Assembly: GCA_009731375.1 (NCBI GenBank)
Contig: BJOX01000203.1
Location: 399,347 to 435,454 of the forward strand
From: Paulinella micropora
Taxonomy: Eukaryota; Cercozoa; Imbricatea; Euglyphida
Length of the DNA: 36,108 bases
Reading direction: 5' to 3'
This document shows, one piece after another, positions 1 through 9,900 of the stretch. Below the pieces are notes generated by a model that was not told the origin of the DNA, ran no database searches, and saw only the letters and a list, made by a program, of their open reading frames with translations. Made by a program: the position numbers and the translations under genes. The stretch's first letter is position 1. Every line of letters begins with the position of its first letter.

Positions 1-865
1 TCTTTCGCAGAGCCACCAGATCCATACCGACCTCCGCCTCCACAACAATTGTGTGTCTCCGTCTCTGTCGTATCGCTGACTTCTGCTATGAGCCTATATT
101 CTGTGTTTCGTCTCTTTTTCCTTTTGTGTCTGTTTGCCAGTGTGCATGTCTACGTGAGTGTAGCTCTCTAATTTCCTTCTTCTGGTTGGGTTTGTATCCT
201 TCTTGATGTCAAAATGCACAGATTTGTGTGCCGTTGTCGTGTGATTGATAATAACTCCGATGTCAAGTCGCTGGAAGTCGATTACATGTATCATAGTGTC
301 CTTACCATCGTAAGTTGTTGTAGTAAGAATAATAATTAATAGTATGTAGTTGTCGTTTTATGTTGTAATTTTTAGCGTTTTCTTGCAAACAATTGCATGT
401 TTTTTCAAAATGCTGTCAGCACCTACGTTTTTGGTGTTGATTCTCTTATGATATGGATGTAAGGACATACTGATAGTGTCGAACCGACGCAGCACCCGTT
501 TTTCTATGATCGACCCATGTGCCTGTCTCTGTTATGTTTGTAAAACGTATTTAACTAAAAAGTAGGGGACTGTATATGACTTTCTTTTGCAATGGTTGAC
601 ACTTGGCACACAATACTACTCTATCAGTTACAGTAGCAAGTGGTACTGCTTATACAATAGTATCTATAGGCAGGGTTACAGTTTTACATCATATCGTCCC
701 AACACGATTTAAATCCGCAAGCTGTATGTCAATCTAGTGTGTTTCCAAATCAATATTTACTAAAAAAAATGTTTATGCTCTTCCAATGCAGACAATACTG
801 TGCGCCATCATTAACTGACACGTGATAGTCATAAAAAACCCGCTTTCGCGTAAGAGAGGGTCGAT
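1..865. other. Non-coding flank 3' of the DIRS-like element
   Basis: No convincing gene is seen in this stretch. The only open frame, of 66 codons on the minus strand at 94-294, has no recognisable motif and a composition expected by chance. The sequence is mildly AT-rich. It should contain the 3' terminal repeat of the tyrosine-recombinase retroelement that ends at 866, but I could not match it with confidence to any sequence beyond 5638. Confidence 0.5.
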
Positions 866-1894
866 TTAGTTGATTACGTTGCCGGTCTGTAAGACGCGTG
901 TGATTGTTAGCTTGCTTTCCAAGCTTATGTCACGCAGGTATTTGTACACGCACGAACTTTTGTCTGACCACAGTCCTTGCCTTCTTATTGCGTAGATTCT
1001 CATTCCCAAACAAGCCGCTTCAGTCGCGGACCCGATTCTATTTGAATGGGATGCGTATATCGCTGGATCCAATCCAATTGCAGCAACTTTCTTTTTCAAG
1101 AGACTTGATGGGGTGCCAGCACTCAGATGTCCCAATGCGTTGCCAGATAGCTTGAAGAAAAGAGGAGAGCTGTCGGTGAATGAATCCTTGAACGTGTCCT
1201 TTATGTATTTGAGGTATGCTCTGACCCACATGACAGCGCAGAATGATTGGTTCCCTTGGCCGATAAAGACAAGCTTCTCGCCTTCCGCGTTTTTCAATTT
1301 CTCGAACCTGAGTACCATGTACTCGCACGGGCTGTTCCCGATGATGGTATGGTGGAACATGATGTCCGATACCTTCAATGCTACAATGTTACTGACGCGC
1401 GCCATTGAGATCCACTGCAGTAATATTAACGTAGCATCTCTGCAGTCCCTCCATGTCACCAATGGTAATTGTAGTATCTTGAGCAGGTCGTCCCTCAATA
1501 AGGGGTATTTCCCCTCTCTCCCCGGTACAGCTTCTGCTACCGCTCTCTGTTTGGCCAATTGCACTAGCAGACTCTCGGTCGGGTCGTTACTAGTGTGCAG
1601 TGCGTATTGGGATTTAATTGCAGCCAGGTGGCCAGTGATTGTTGACTGTGCATACCCACTCTCCGACATATATTTCAAATAGTGGGCAATCGTTTTGTCT
1701 GAGGCAGGAAAGAAGATACGCCCGTGCTGCACGCACCACTTGAGGAATTGCCGGAGGGAAGCTTTGTATGTTTCCATTGTGGTGTCTCTCCGGCCCGCTT
1801 GGCTTGCCCAGATCGCTATCTCGTCGTCATCTAGTATTGCTGTCCCTGCAGGGCGTAAAATTATTTTAATGAGTAAAATCAAACAGCACTGCAA
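866..1894 (-). CDS. Tyrosine recombinase (YR) of DIRS-like element
   Basis: This 342-residue frame is a phage-integrase-type tyrosine recombinase that would integrate the circular cDNA of the retrotransposon. Residues 35-120 resemble the N-terminal core-binding (SAM-like) domain. The catalytic domain shows the first arginine in ARVSNI (R166), the HxxR box HSNR (H283, R286), a tryptophan in GLWSD (W309) and the likely nucleophile in YKYLR (Y319). All catalytic positions are present, so it may be active. The start used (1894) overlaps the end of the RT-RNase H frame by 29 nt in a different frame. The true start may lie elsewhere, because such proteins can be made by re-initiation or frameshifting. 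It ends at a TAA at 866-868. Confidence 0.88.
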   Translation of the reverse strand: MQCCLILLIKIILRPAGTAILDDDEIAIWASQAGRRDTTMETYKASLRQFLKWCVQHGRIFFPASDKTIAHYLKYMSESGYAQSTITGHLAAIKSQYALHTSNDPTESLLVQLAKQRAVAEAVPGREGKYPLLRDDLLKILQLPLVTWRDCRDATLILLQWISMARVSNIVALKVSDIMFHHTIIGNSPCEYMVLRFEKLKNAEGEKLVFIGQGNQSFCAVMWVRAYLKYIKDTFKDSFTDSSPLFFKLSGNALGHLSAGTPSSLLKKKVAAIGLDPAIYASHSNRIGSATEAACLGMRIYAIRRQGLWSDKSSCVYKYLRDISLESKLTITRVLQTGNVIN

Positions 1895-3995
1895 GCATGT
1901 GCCATGATGGTCTGTGCACGTGATATGGGTGTTTGTGCCACGTTGGAGCTAGAGTGTATGATGCGGGTGGCAGACTAAATGAATCTCTTGCATGTTCTAG
2001 AATCTGTGGCCACCAAGGTCTGGCTGGCCAATGCGGAAGGACAAATGCAACCCTTTTGCGGGATTTCATGGCAAGAAGGACTGACTGCCCTATTTGTCCG
2101 AAATTTGGTGCCCAAACATCGCGGCCCTCTAGGCGCCAACGTATGATAAGCCTTCCCATGACATCTGGATGGACAGTCAGGTTTGTCAAGCCTGCGGTCA
2201 GCGCCTTGGAGTTTCTGTCTGCCCTCGTGTTGTTAGCTCTCTCGACCCAGCCCCAAAGTTTGTTTCGTATGTTGAGCTGTCCTGTATATACGTCGTCCAC
2301 CATCTTGCAGAGACGTGTGAGGTGTGGTCGCTTGGACCCACCTTTTTGCAGGTCTATGACTGCGTTAGCTGAGTCGAACACAGTGAGGACTGTATTACGA
2401 TTCTGAAGGATGGATCTGAAATGGAGAGGTATCACAGTCGCAGCCCAGAGCTCTCGTTCCGTCGACGAATTACCGATCAATTCAGATGGTAGAGGGATTG
2501 TTACGTCTTCTTCAAGCACATGGCCCCCAACCGCGAACTCGCCTGCATCCACCCTCAACTCGACGTCCTGTCGAGGTTGAAATATTGCACGTCTGCATTT
2601 GGCCGGATCCCTCAGGATGTGAAGCCAGTACTGCAGTTCTTGGCTTAGTTCTGACCCGCTCTGTGTAGTGACGCTTCTCCTATCGATTCTGTTGGCTGCG
2701 TTGACAGTCACCATCATTTCTCGAGTCATCAGCTGTGCGTTGGAGAGCGCCAGCTTGAGACTGATCAACGAAGATGCAGTTGAGTGCAGTTGCTGGACCG
2801 AAGCCCCTTGTGCGGAATGCACGTCCGCCAGGAGCTGGAGGATAGACTTGAATAGTCTTTCCCTCTTGTCGTTCGGCACTCCCATCCACAAGTCCTTGCT
2901 GTTGATGACGTATCCCAAGTATTGTACCTCGTCCAAGGGTTCCCACTGCGTCTTCTCGGAAGTGGGAAGACCAAGGTAGGCAAACAGCGTCTTGATGAAC
3001 GTAGGTATGCCATCGTTGGTGCGTAGGAATTTGACAGCGAACAGGAAATCGTCTGCATATTGCATGGATGGCAAGTTCAAGGTCCTTATCAGCTTCACGA
3101 CGACCCTCATGATCTGCCCAAACCAAAACGGTGCAGAACAGAACCCATATAGTAGCGTCTTGTTCTTATAGGTTTTGCTCCTGTGTCTGAAGGCAAAGTA
3201 TGGTGTACTTTTCCTAGCAAGCGGAATGGAATAAAACGCGCGTTGCAGATCCACCACGAACATCTTTGTGCCGCTGTCTCCGTCGAGTACCATCTGAATG
3301 TCCTTTTCCAGCGTCTCCATTGTGAAAGGAGCCTTGGCTTGGAAGGAATTACTGAACCGTTTGTCAGTGCACAGCTTCGTCTTCTTGACTCCCGCTGGGT
3401 CAGCCAGCACTTGGAGAGGCTCGATCATGATGCATTCCTCCCTCTTCACTTCTACCGCGTCTCCACGGGTAAGCATGTCGTCAATTTGGTCGTCGACGAA
3501 TGCAATGTTCTCGAAGTAACTTGGGTGGTTCATAAAATCGGTCGCTGGAGGCTCACGCTCAAATCTGAGTTCTACACCATATGCGAGCCATGATAGCACC
3601 ACTGCGTCCGCCCCTATTGCCTTCCAGAACCCAAGCCTTGCCTTGACTGCATGTGCCGGTTCCTTTGAGTCTGCCCACGGGTTGCCTCTATTGTATGTCT
3701 CACCCATCGTCAAGATCTTCTGCTTGACCTCCTCTAACGAGCCCGAGCTATACTGTTCGACAGCTACTTGTGGTGTTGTCAGAAGCCAGGATACGTATGA
3801 TACCTCCTCCGCTGGTGTCGGCACTGTCTGCCTTGATGGGCAAAAATATGCCAGATGACCAATCTTCTTGCACCATACACACACCATGTCCTGAGAGTAG
3901 TCTTTAAATACTTTGGACTTCGGTGCCTTGTGAGGGAGGAAGTCAGAAATCTTTCCTTGCAAGAGGACCCGTTGCTGTCTATCATAACACAGCAA
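1866..3995 (-). CDS. Reverse transcriptase-RNase H of DIRS-like element
   Basis: This 709-residue polyprotein copies the element RNA into DNA. A CCHC zinc knuckle stands near the N terminus (CVWCKKIGHLAYFC, residues 39-52). The RT domain covers roughly 170-370, with catalytic VDLQRAFYSIPL (D249) and the YADD box (residues 313-316, both aspartates present). The RNase H domain follows at about 478-600: D483 in RVDAGEF, a glutamate in TERELWA (513-517), D541 in VFDSAN and an aspartate in the NNTRAD segment near 593. No methyltransferase domain follows. The frame is uninterrupted. It lies between gag (355 nt upstream) and the recombinase (29-nt overlap). The start at 3995 is the first ATG of the open frame and may not be the true one if it is expressed by frameshift from gag. 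Confidence 0.9.
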   Translation of the reverse strand: MLCYDRQQRVLLQGKISDFLPHKAPKSKVFKDYSQDMVCVWCKKIGHLAYFCPSRQTVPTPAEEVSYVSWLLTTPQVAVEQYSSGSLEEVKQKILTMGETYNRGNPWADSKEPAHAVKARLGFWKAIGADAVVLSWLAYGVELRFEREPPATDFMNHPSYFENIAFVDDQIDDMLTRGDAVEVKREECIMIEPLQVLADPAGVKKTKLCTDKRFSNSFQAKAPFTMETLEKDIQMVLDGDSGTKMFVVDLQRAFYSIPLARKSTPYFAFRHRSKTYKNKTLLYGFCSAPFWFGQIMRVVVKLIRTLNLPSMQYADDFLFAVKFLRTNDGIPTFIKTLFAYLGLPTSEKTQWEPLDEVQYLGYVINSKDLWMGVPNDKRERLFKSILQLLADVHSAQGASVQQLHSTASSLISLKLALSNAQLMTREMMVTVNAANRIDRRSVTTQSGSELSQELQYWLHILRDPAKCRRAIFQPRQDVELRVDAGEFAVGGHVLEEDVTIPLPSELIGNSSTERELWAATVIPLHFRSILQNRNTVLTVFDSANAVIDLQKGGSKRPHLTRLCKMVDDVYTGQLNIRNKLWGWVERANNTRADRNSKALTAGLTNLTVHPDVMGRLIIRWRLEGRDVWAPNFGQIGQSVLLAMKSRKRVAFVLPHWPARPWWPQILEHARDSFSLPPASYTLAPTWHKHPYHVHRPSWHMLAVLFDFTH

Positions 3996-4350
3996 GATCG
4001 CGAATCAGTACTATTAATAAATCACGCGATGAAGTATGAAAATAGAAGCGTTTGCCGGACGCAATAGTATTAATTCCATCGGGGCGTGATGCCGTGTGAC
4101 AAGTACCATCTTTAAGGGAATCTAGTAAAATACCGGGGCGTGTTGCCGAACCAAATTTGAGAAAGAAAAAAATAATAATAATAATAATAAAATAAACAAA
4201 TGAAATAAATAAAATCTATTTAATGACATAACAAAACGAGCCTAAGTCAGTGACAGCGTGATGCGAGTCATGCGCGTGTTGCGCTGTGTAGTGCCGGTCA
4301 TGCGCGTGAAGCGTCGTCTGACAATTTTACTTTCGATTGGCTGTAACAGC
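3996..4350. other. Spacer between gag and RT of DIRS-like element
   Basis: No gene is seen. The stretch holds a short (AAT)n run at about 4168-4192. A 14-mer occurs twice with one change, GGGGCGTGATGCCG at 4081 and GGGGCGTGTTGCCG at 4135. The paired 14-mers could be part of an internal repeat of the element, but no longer copy was found. Confidence 0.4.
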
Positions 4351-5638
4351 TCAGCTGCTAGAACGCTGTGGGCGCAGGCTCGGATTCAAAGTCCAGCAGT
4401 GCTCGGCGGTGTGGCCGCGTTTGTTGCAGTGAGTGCAAATGACGGCTGTATGTGCGGGCTGTGCGGTGTATGCGGTCTGCATGGCGGGCGCAAGCGTGAT
4501 GATGCATTGTGTAGGTTGGGCCACGTACTGGATTTGCGGCCCTGGTGCTGCTCCTTGCTGCGGAGGCATGAAACCGGGGACACTTTGCCACGCCAGCGGT
4601 TGCTGCTGTTGGCCATGCTGCTGCTGGTTCTGCCCTTGTGCAGTGTTCGCGCCGTACGAACCCTGAGGGCAGCTTCTCGCCCAGTGCTGGTTGGATCCGC
4701 AGATATGGCATGCCCCACGGTTCTGACGTCCACCACGTATACGCGGGTCGGTCGCCCTCGAGTTGGTCGTAGTAGGGCGAATCGGCTCCAGGTACGGGGC
4801 CACTTCGTCCGCAATCACTAGCTTTTTACCCACCAGTAGCATCTTGGCCTCGGCGTCTTCCACCTGTATTGGGTTTGGGCCACCCATATCCATAGCCAGT
4901 GTGGCCAGCGCGTTCGCCATAGAGATAGCGTCNNNNNNNNNNTGCCATAGATATAGCGTCCGCCAACTTCTCGTTGTTTCGCACATAGGCGTTGCTCTCC
5001 AGAATCTGCAAAATTATCTTCGCCACGACGAAGTAACGGCGGTGTGATGGCTTGTCGATCAGCTTCGAGTCGCGCTGGCTCGATTCCTGCTTGGTAGCTT
5101 GGATCATCCCCTGCACCTTGTCAGTCAGCCTCGCGAAGTCACCAGTGACCGCCCGCGTCTCCTCCCTAAGTGCGTTGCGCAGCATATCTCCAATGCTTGC
5201 CATCGTACTTGCGTCCAGCCCAGTGGAGTGGTGGCCGCTGGTGTCGGTGCGATCGCGAGGTGGAATAGTGGCAGCCGTCGTCGTAGTCGTCGTCGTACCT
5301 TGCCCTATCACGGTCTGCTGCTGGTGTAGCGATGGTGCTCCAAATAGGTTGACAGGGTTGAGTGGTGAAGCAGATGCAGATGGTGGGGTGTTACCAGTGC
5401 TTCCACCTGCTCCAGCACCGCTCGAGCCAGTCGCGGGAAGCCCAGTGGCCGGCAGACTAGTACTCGATGTAGAAGCAAAAGTAGTTGAAGTAGTCACGTT
5501 TGCCCCACCGAATGCAGGGCCGCCTCCGTTGTTGCCGCTGCTGCTGCTGGCTGCGCTTGTCTTTTTGTCATCATCACCCTGTTGAGCTCTGCGCTTCCTA
5601 GTAGGCCTTGGGGTCCTTTGTCCAGCTGCAGCTGACAT
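4351..5638 (-). CDS. Gag-like protein of DIRS-like element, interrupted by a gap
   Basis: The reading starts at the ATG at 5638 with a Ser/Thr/Gly-rich, low-complexity N-terminal half carrying a basic patch (TRKRRAQQ) near residue 14. A helical segment follows before the 10-N gap at 4933-4942. After the gap come two CCHC zinc knuckles, CHICGSNQHWARSC (from about 4710) and CTHCNKRGHTAEHC (from about 4434), separated by a Gln/Pro-rich linker. Paired knuckles and a disordered N terminus are typical of a nucleocapsid protein that packages element RNA. The sequence on the two sides of the gap is nearly the same (GACGCTAT-TCTATGGC), so the gap is probably a false join and the frame is probably continuous. 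It ends in TGA at 4351-4353. Confidence 0.8.
4933..4942. other. 10-N assembly gap with duplicated flanks
   Basis: About 17 bp is repeated on both sides with a single mismatch. The gap therefore probably marks an unmerged overlap of two contigs within the gag frame and not absent sequence. Confidence 0.85.
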
Positions 5639-5755
5639 CTCGATTTCCCAAATTCAAAAAACAACCGTAAAATTTGCTCTAAGCACTTTTGTGCTAGAGC
5701 GAAAAATCAAATCTGAGGGTGAAGGGGTTGTCTTTGTAATGTTTAAAATTTTGGA

Positions 5756-5775
5756 GCGGGAACAATAGTTCCCGC
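5756..5775. repeat. Perfect 8-bp-stem hairpin upstream of gag
   Basis: GCGGGAAC, loop AATA, GTTCCCGC. It lies about 120 bp upstream of the gag start of the DIRS-like element, in its expected leader or terminal-repeat zone. Its role is unknown; it could be part of a terminal or internal complementary region. Confidence 0.6.
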
Positions 5776-5981
5776 TTAATTTATTACCGTAATTAACACG
5801 GCAGCGTTCACTTTTCAGTCTCCCTTACGGCCCACCCACTGATATTTGTGAAATGACGCTTTTTGAAGAGATTGTGCTTTGGGTAGCATTTTGTCGAAAA
5901 TTCAACAGAAACGAAAAATTCACCATAGGCATGGCAAACAAAGTCACTAGAGACAGCACCAATTTTGAAGCAAGAGTGACT

Positions 5982-6038
5982 ACGACATGCACGCGGCTTT
6001 GGCAGCCTTTCGTGAAGGACAACACGACGTCCTTACGG
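5982..6038 (+). pseudogene. Short coding relic shared with 21687-21760
   Basis: The plus frame reads LAALAAFREGQHDVLT-like residues (AALAAFREGQHDVL) and ends at TAG 6036-6038. The minus strand at about 21690-21745 encodes the closely similar RLAALAAFREGQHEHEVL. About 40 bp match at the nucleotide level with a few indels. The two copies are therefore pieces of one dispersed coding repeat, probably from a transposon or a multicopy gene family. The family was not recognised. Confidence 0.5.
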
Positions 6039-6220
6039 TAGTATAGGGGGCCACTTCGGCACACTTTTTCAGCGCAGTTTCACCAGAGAAACCACACAAA
6101 GAGCCGTTATTTAGTTTTTAAGGCTACCTATTTATAACAAATACAGACAGACAAAAGAAAGAAAAACTGCTATCTGTAAATAATTATTATTTAAATCAAT
6201 AAAATAAAGACACATATAGG
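6039..6220. other. AT-rich spacer, no gene seen
   Basis: AT-rich sequence between the coding relic and the first small ORF of the polymerase-bearing element. No motif was recognised. One end of that element may lie here. Confidence 0.4.
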
Positions 6221-6466
6221 ATGACAAACGAAGACACTCAGAGATTTAGAATGTCCAGAGGTTGTGTTATGGTAAAGAATAACGAAAAGAGACCAATGGT
6301 AAAAGTTTAATGGAGAGAAGGAGGAAAGGTTATGTGTAAGAGTTTCTGCATCGGAAAGAAAAAATCAAAAGAGCAAGCATTGGAAGAAGCAAAGAAGTAT
6401 CACGAGGAAAATATAATACCTAAATACGAGGAATGGAAAATTAATTACGATAAAGAACAAGAATAA
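6221..6466 (+). pseudogene. Small AP2-like DNA-binding ORF with one in-frame stop
   Basis: From ATG 6221 the frame runs 81 codons to TAA 6464-6466, broken once by TAA at 6308-6310. The stretch WREGGKVMCKSFCIGKKKSK followed by EQALEEAKKYHEE fits the strand-turn-strand plus helix pattern of AP2-type DNA-binding domains (a W-R-x-x-GK-x-x-K-x-F core, then a helix rich in A and K). Such small AP2-like proteins accompany HNH and polymerase genes in large DNA viruses and in Polinton-like elements (general knowledge of the families). It lies 440 nt upstream of the DNA polymerase relic on the same strand and is probably part of the same element. The stop suggests decay. Confidence 0.4.
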
Positions 6467-6507
6467 TCAAAAAAGAAAAGAAAAAAATTTAGAAGCATAA
6501 AGATTTT

Positions 6508-6746
6508 AAGTGTGGATGTGGTGCTGAAATACATAATGGAAACAAAGCGGACATATGAAGTCTCAGAAACATATTTCAGCAACAGAAAAAGAAAAACCTC
6601 CAGTTTCTCCAAGGCCAAGCAAAGAGTATATGGAGAGAATAAAGAAAGATGATGTGAGCGAAGCCACTTGTGATGATAGATGTAATATGTGCGGATACAT
6701 GGAACATAACTGCCACTGCGGTTGCGGGTACGGTAAGTATCAGTAA
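6508..6746 (+). pseudogene. Small zinc-finger ORF broken by a frameshift
   Basis: One frame encodes CGCGAEIHNGNKA (first Cys at 6511). The next frame, from about 6549, encodes HMKSQKHIS and runs to TAA 6744-6746. Together they form the C-x-C ... H-x5-H pattern of the small C2H2 finger common in large DNA viruses and Polinton-like elements, with a one-base frame change between 6520 and 6552. The C-terminal part is Cys-rich (CDDRCNMCGYMEHNCHCGCG), possibly a second metal site. It belongs with the AP2-like ORF upstream and the polymerase downstream on the same strand. Confidence 0.45.
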
Positions 6747-6908
6747 TCGAAAAGGTTTCTCTGCTGGAACCACTGAATTTCTATTTAAAGACAAGGGAGG
6801 GTCCTTATATATAGGACACACACGAGGCCACGAGGGAACGACCGATTGAGGCAGACAAATATTTTAATTTTACAAAATTATATTTTCCTTGATATACTAT
6901 TATCAAAT
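6747..6908. other. Spacer before polymerase relic
   Basis: Short AT-rich interval without a recognisable gene. Some promoter function for the polymerase gene is possible but no motif is clear. Confidence 0.35.
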
Positions 6909-9900
6909 ATGGAGACACACACGTATAACGGCAAGGTCTACAGGTTGGATAGATTAAGGGATATAAGATAAATTAAGAAATCAAGTCTGTCAGGGGTCGG
7001 GAGGTGCTATATATCAAACCGAAGGTAAGGGGGTATAAAATTAATACACCAACAGCCCAAAACTACTTGAACCAAGTAAGGAGCGCAGTGTATTTTGAGC
7101 ACCATGCTATACCAATAGAGCCACCTTTACCTTCGATTGAAGAGAAAATAGAACTGAAAGAAAATTACATAGACTTGTTGAGGTATGGTAATTATGATAT
7201 CATGAGGGACGACAGCAAGGAACACGAACTAGGAATAAATGAAAGCCGATATGTGGTAAGGATTAACTGCAGCTTCCGATCATTTACGATGCGCGATGTA
7301 ATAAGATTTATTGAGATTGTATTGAACGACTTTGTAAAACGACAATCGCTCGCAGATAATGTCAGCCTAGGTATTGAGTTTGTGGATTACCATGGAAAGG
7401 TATCAACAGGCTTACACAAAGTTAATCAAATCTCTGTTGAAAAAGGTTTAGAAAGATTGTCAGCAATATTTCAAAGCAACGAAAGTCTTTACATGGACGA
7501 GAACGGAATAAACTTTGATAAATTTAAATTTGTGTTGAAATCTGTAGATATCCAATTTGTTCAAAACCTGTAGCCTTGCCAGTGAGTTCCGCCCGTCTGT
7601 GTATTACAAACAGCGATAACTTATGCTTAGCACGAGCAATTGTTGTAGTAAAAGCAAAAATTGAAAAACATCCAAAATTCAAGACAATACTAAGGGGGAA
7701 AAGAAGATACAGCAGGAAATGGCAGAGGCTTTACACGATGAAGCGAAAGTTATTAAGGATTTGTGTGGGATACCAGAAATTAATATATTCGCTAATCACA
7801 TTAAATACAATCTGGTTATTGTTGAATTCCCTGACAAAATCATTTATAAAACAAAACTACTTGATGCGAACGGCGAACGGCTGACTAATCTTTACATTCT
7901 TTTAAAGACTGAAGGACATTACGATGCTATAACTGACATGAAGTATATGCTAGGAAAAAGAATTTCTGTGAGTTATGTCTAAGAGGGTATAAGGAAAGAC
8001 ACGCCTGTGAAGCCAAATGTAGTATTTGTGAAACCAAGGGCTGTAAGGGAATAAAAGACAAGAGCCAGTGGAAAGAATGTGAGAAGTGTAATAGAAAGTT
8101 TCCAAACACTGAATGATTTAATAACCACAGGACGACGAACTGCGATGTAAAAGCGAAACGTAAATCGTGCGGTCTTAATTACAGAAAGAAGGATGAGCAC
8201 AAATGCGGATATGCGAAATGCCGAAATTGTAAAGTAGTGAAACCGCTTGAACACCAATGTGAAATAGTCCAAAAAGAAATCTTACCGCCGTCAGAGCAAT
8301 ACATATTCTTTGATTTTGAAGCGACACAGGACACAGGCGAACAGATTGTCAATCATGCTGAAAGCCAGTATTACGATGCGAAGGAACCGCCAGTAATTCA
8401 CAAGAACATTCAAGATTTCTGTAATTGGGCTTTTGACACTAAGCACAGCGGATTTACATTTATCGCGCGCAACGCACGCGGTTATGATTGTCACTTTATT
8501 CTTAAGTGGTTGGTTGATAATGGGCAAACTCCATTTGTAATTTATGAGGGCGGTAAGATAATAATGATGATGACACTTAAGAAGTATCGGTTCATAGATA
8601 GTCTAAGTTTTCTTACGATGCCGTTGTCAGACTTTCCAAAGACATTCGGGCTTACGGAACTTAAGAAAGGGTTCTTCCCGCACTTCTTTAATATGGCGAA
8701 AAATAAAAACTATGTTGGTGTAATGCCCCATAAGAAACATTACGGCTACGACACGATGCGTGGAGATAAACGAAAGGAATTTCTTGAATGGTATGACGAA
8801 CAAGTGAAAGCGCATAACAGGTTTGATATGGCAAAGGAAATCGCAGAGTATTGTCATTCAGATGTCGATATACTGAGGAAGGGTTGTATAGATTTTAGAA
8901 ATCAGTTTCTAGAGTTTGGTATTGACCCTTTTCAATATACAACTATTGCGAGTTGTGTTATGGCGCTGTATCGTGCTAAGTTTATGCCAGAGAATTCAAT
9001 TGCGATATTGAAAGCAGAAAAACAAAACAGGATGACTTCTAGGGCTTGTGTAGAATGGCTAGCATACAGAAGCAGGTTAGACAAAACCGATATTAAACAC
9101 GCATTCAACGGAGGTGAAAAAATGTTTCAACTCGGGCAATCTCGGGTGTATGTAGATGGCTGGGACGAGAAAAACAAAACTGCTTATGAGTTTTACGGGT
9201 GTCATTGGCACGGCTGTGATAAGTGTTGGAATAGCAATGCTCTGAATGTGAAGAAGAATAAGACAATGGGCGAACTATACAAGGAAACAATGAGAAGAGA
9301 AAAACAACTACGAACAAGCGAAAGTAATAAGTATCTGGGAGTGCGAATGGAGCCTGATGAAAACCAGTGAAAGACTGGCTGAGGATACAAACGAACGAAT
9401 TACTGAACAAGAATGACTAAACCCACGAGAGGCAATGTTTGGAGGTAGAGTGAATGCTCTGAAATTATATTGGAAATCACGGCATGATAATGAGTATGCG
9501 AAATATATTGACATATGCTCACTTTATCCAAGCGTGATGTATTACGACCTTTATCCAAGCGGCCACCATATCATAATACGACCAAGCAACGAGGAGGAAA
9601 GAAACGAAATGAAAAACAAAATTATAAACAGAGAATATTTCGGAGTGGCTAAGATTAAGATGCTACCTCCGAGAGGCTTACTACACCCAGTCTTACCGAA
9701 GGCGGACAGAGGTAAGATGATGTATTACTTATGTGATAAGTGCGGAATGACCGAGCAACACGGTGAATGTAATCACACTGATAAAGAACGAGCAATAACG
9801 GGCACATGGGCAACTCCAGAAATTTACAAGGCCTGAGACAAAGGGTATAAGTTAATAAAAGTATATGAAGTATGGCACTGGAAAGAACAAAGCAGTAGCC

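Larger units (their letters stand above)
866..5638 (-). mobile_element. DIRS/Ngaro-like tyrosine-recombinase retrotransposon
   Basis: Three minus-strand open frames stand in the order gag (5638 to 4351), RT-RNase H (3995 to 1866) and tyrosine recombinase (1894 to 866). The combination of a DIRS-type reverse transcriptase with a tyrosine recombinase, and no DDE integrase or aspartic protease, defines the DIRS order (DIRS, Ngaro, PAT). No methyltransferase domain is seen after the RNase H, which leans towards Ngaro or a PAT subset; this is inference. The frames are open apart from a 10-N assembly gap in gag, so the copy looks young. Termini were not identified, so the limits given are those of the coding part only. 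Confidence 0.85.

Noticed and set aside
94-294. Minus ORF of 66 codons
   Set aside because: No motif, chance length, no splice-linked neighbours.
1113-3593. Plus-strand ORFs of 100-190 codons opposite the RT and recombinase
   Set aside because: They are shadows of the minus-strand genes, which have full domain motifs.
5853-6041. Plus ORF of 62 codons and the overlapping minus ORF of 79 codons
   Set aside because: Neither has a motif; the conserved peptide at this place is in a third frame.
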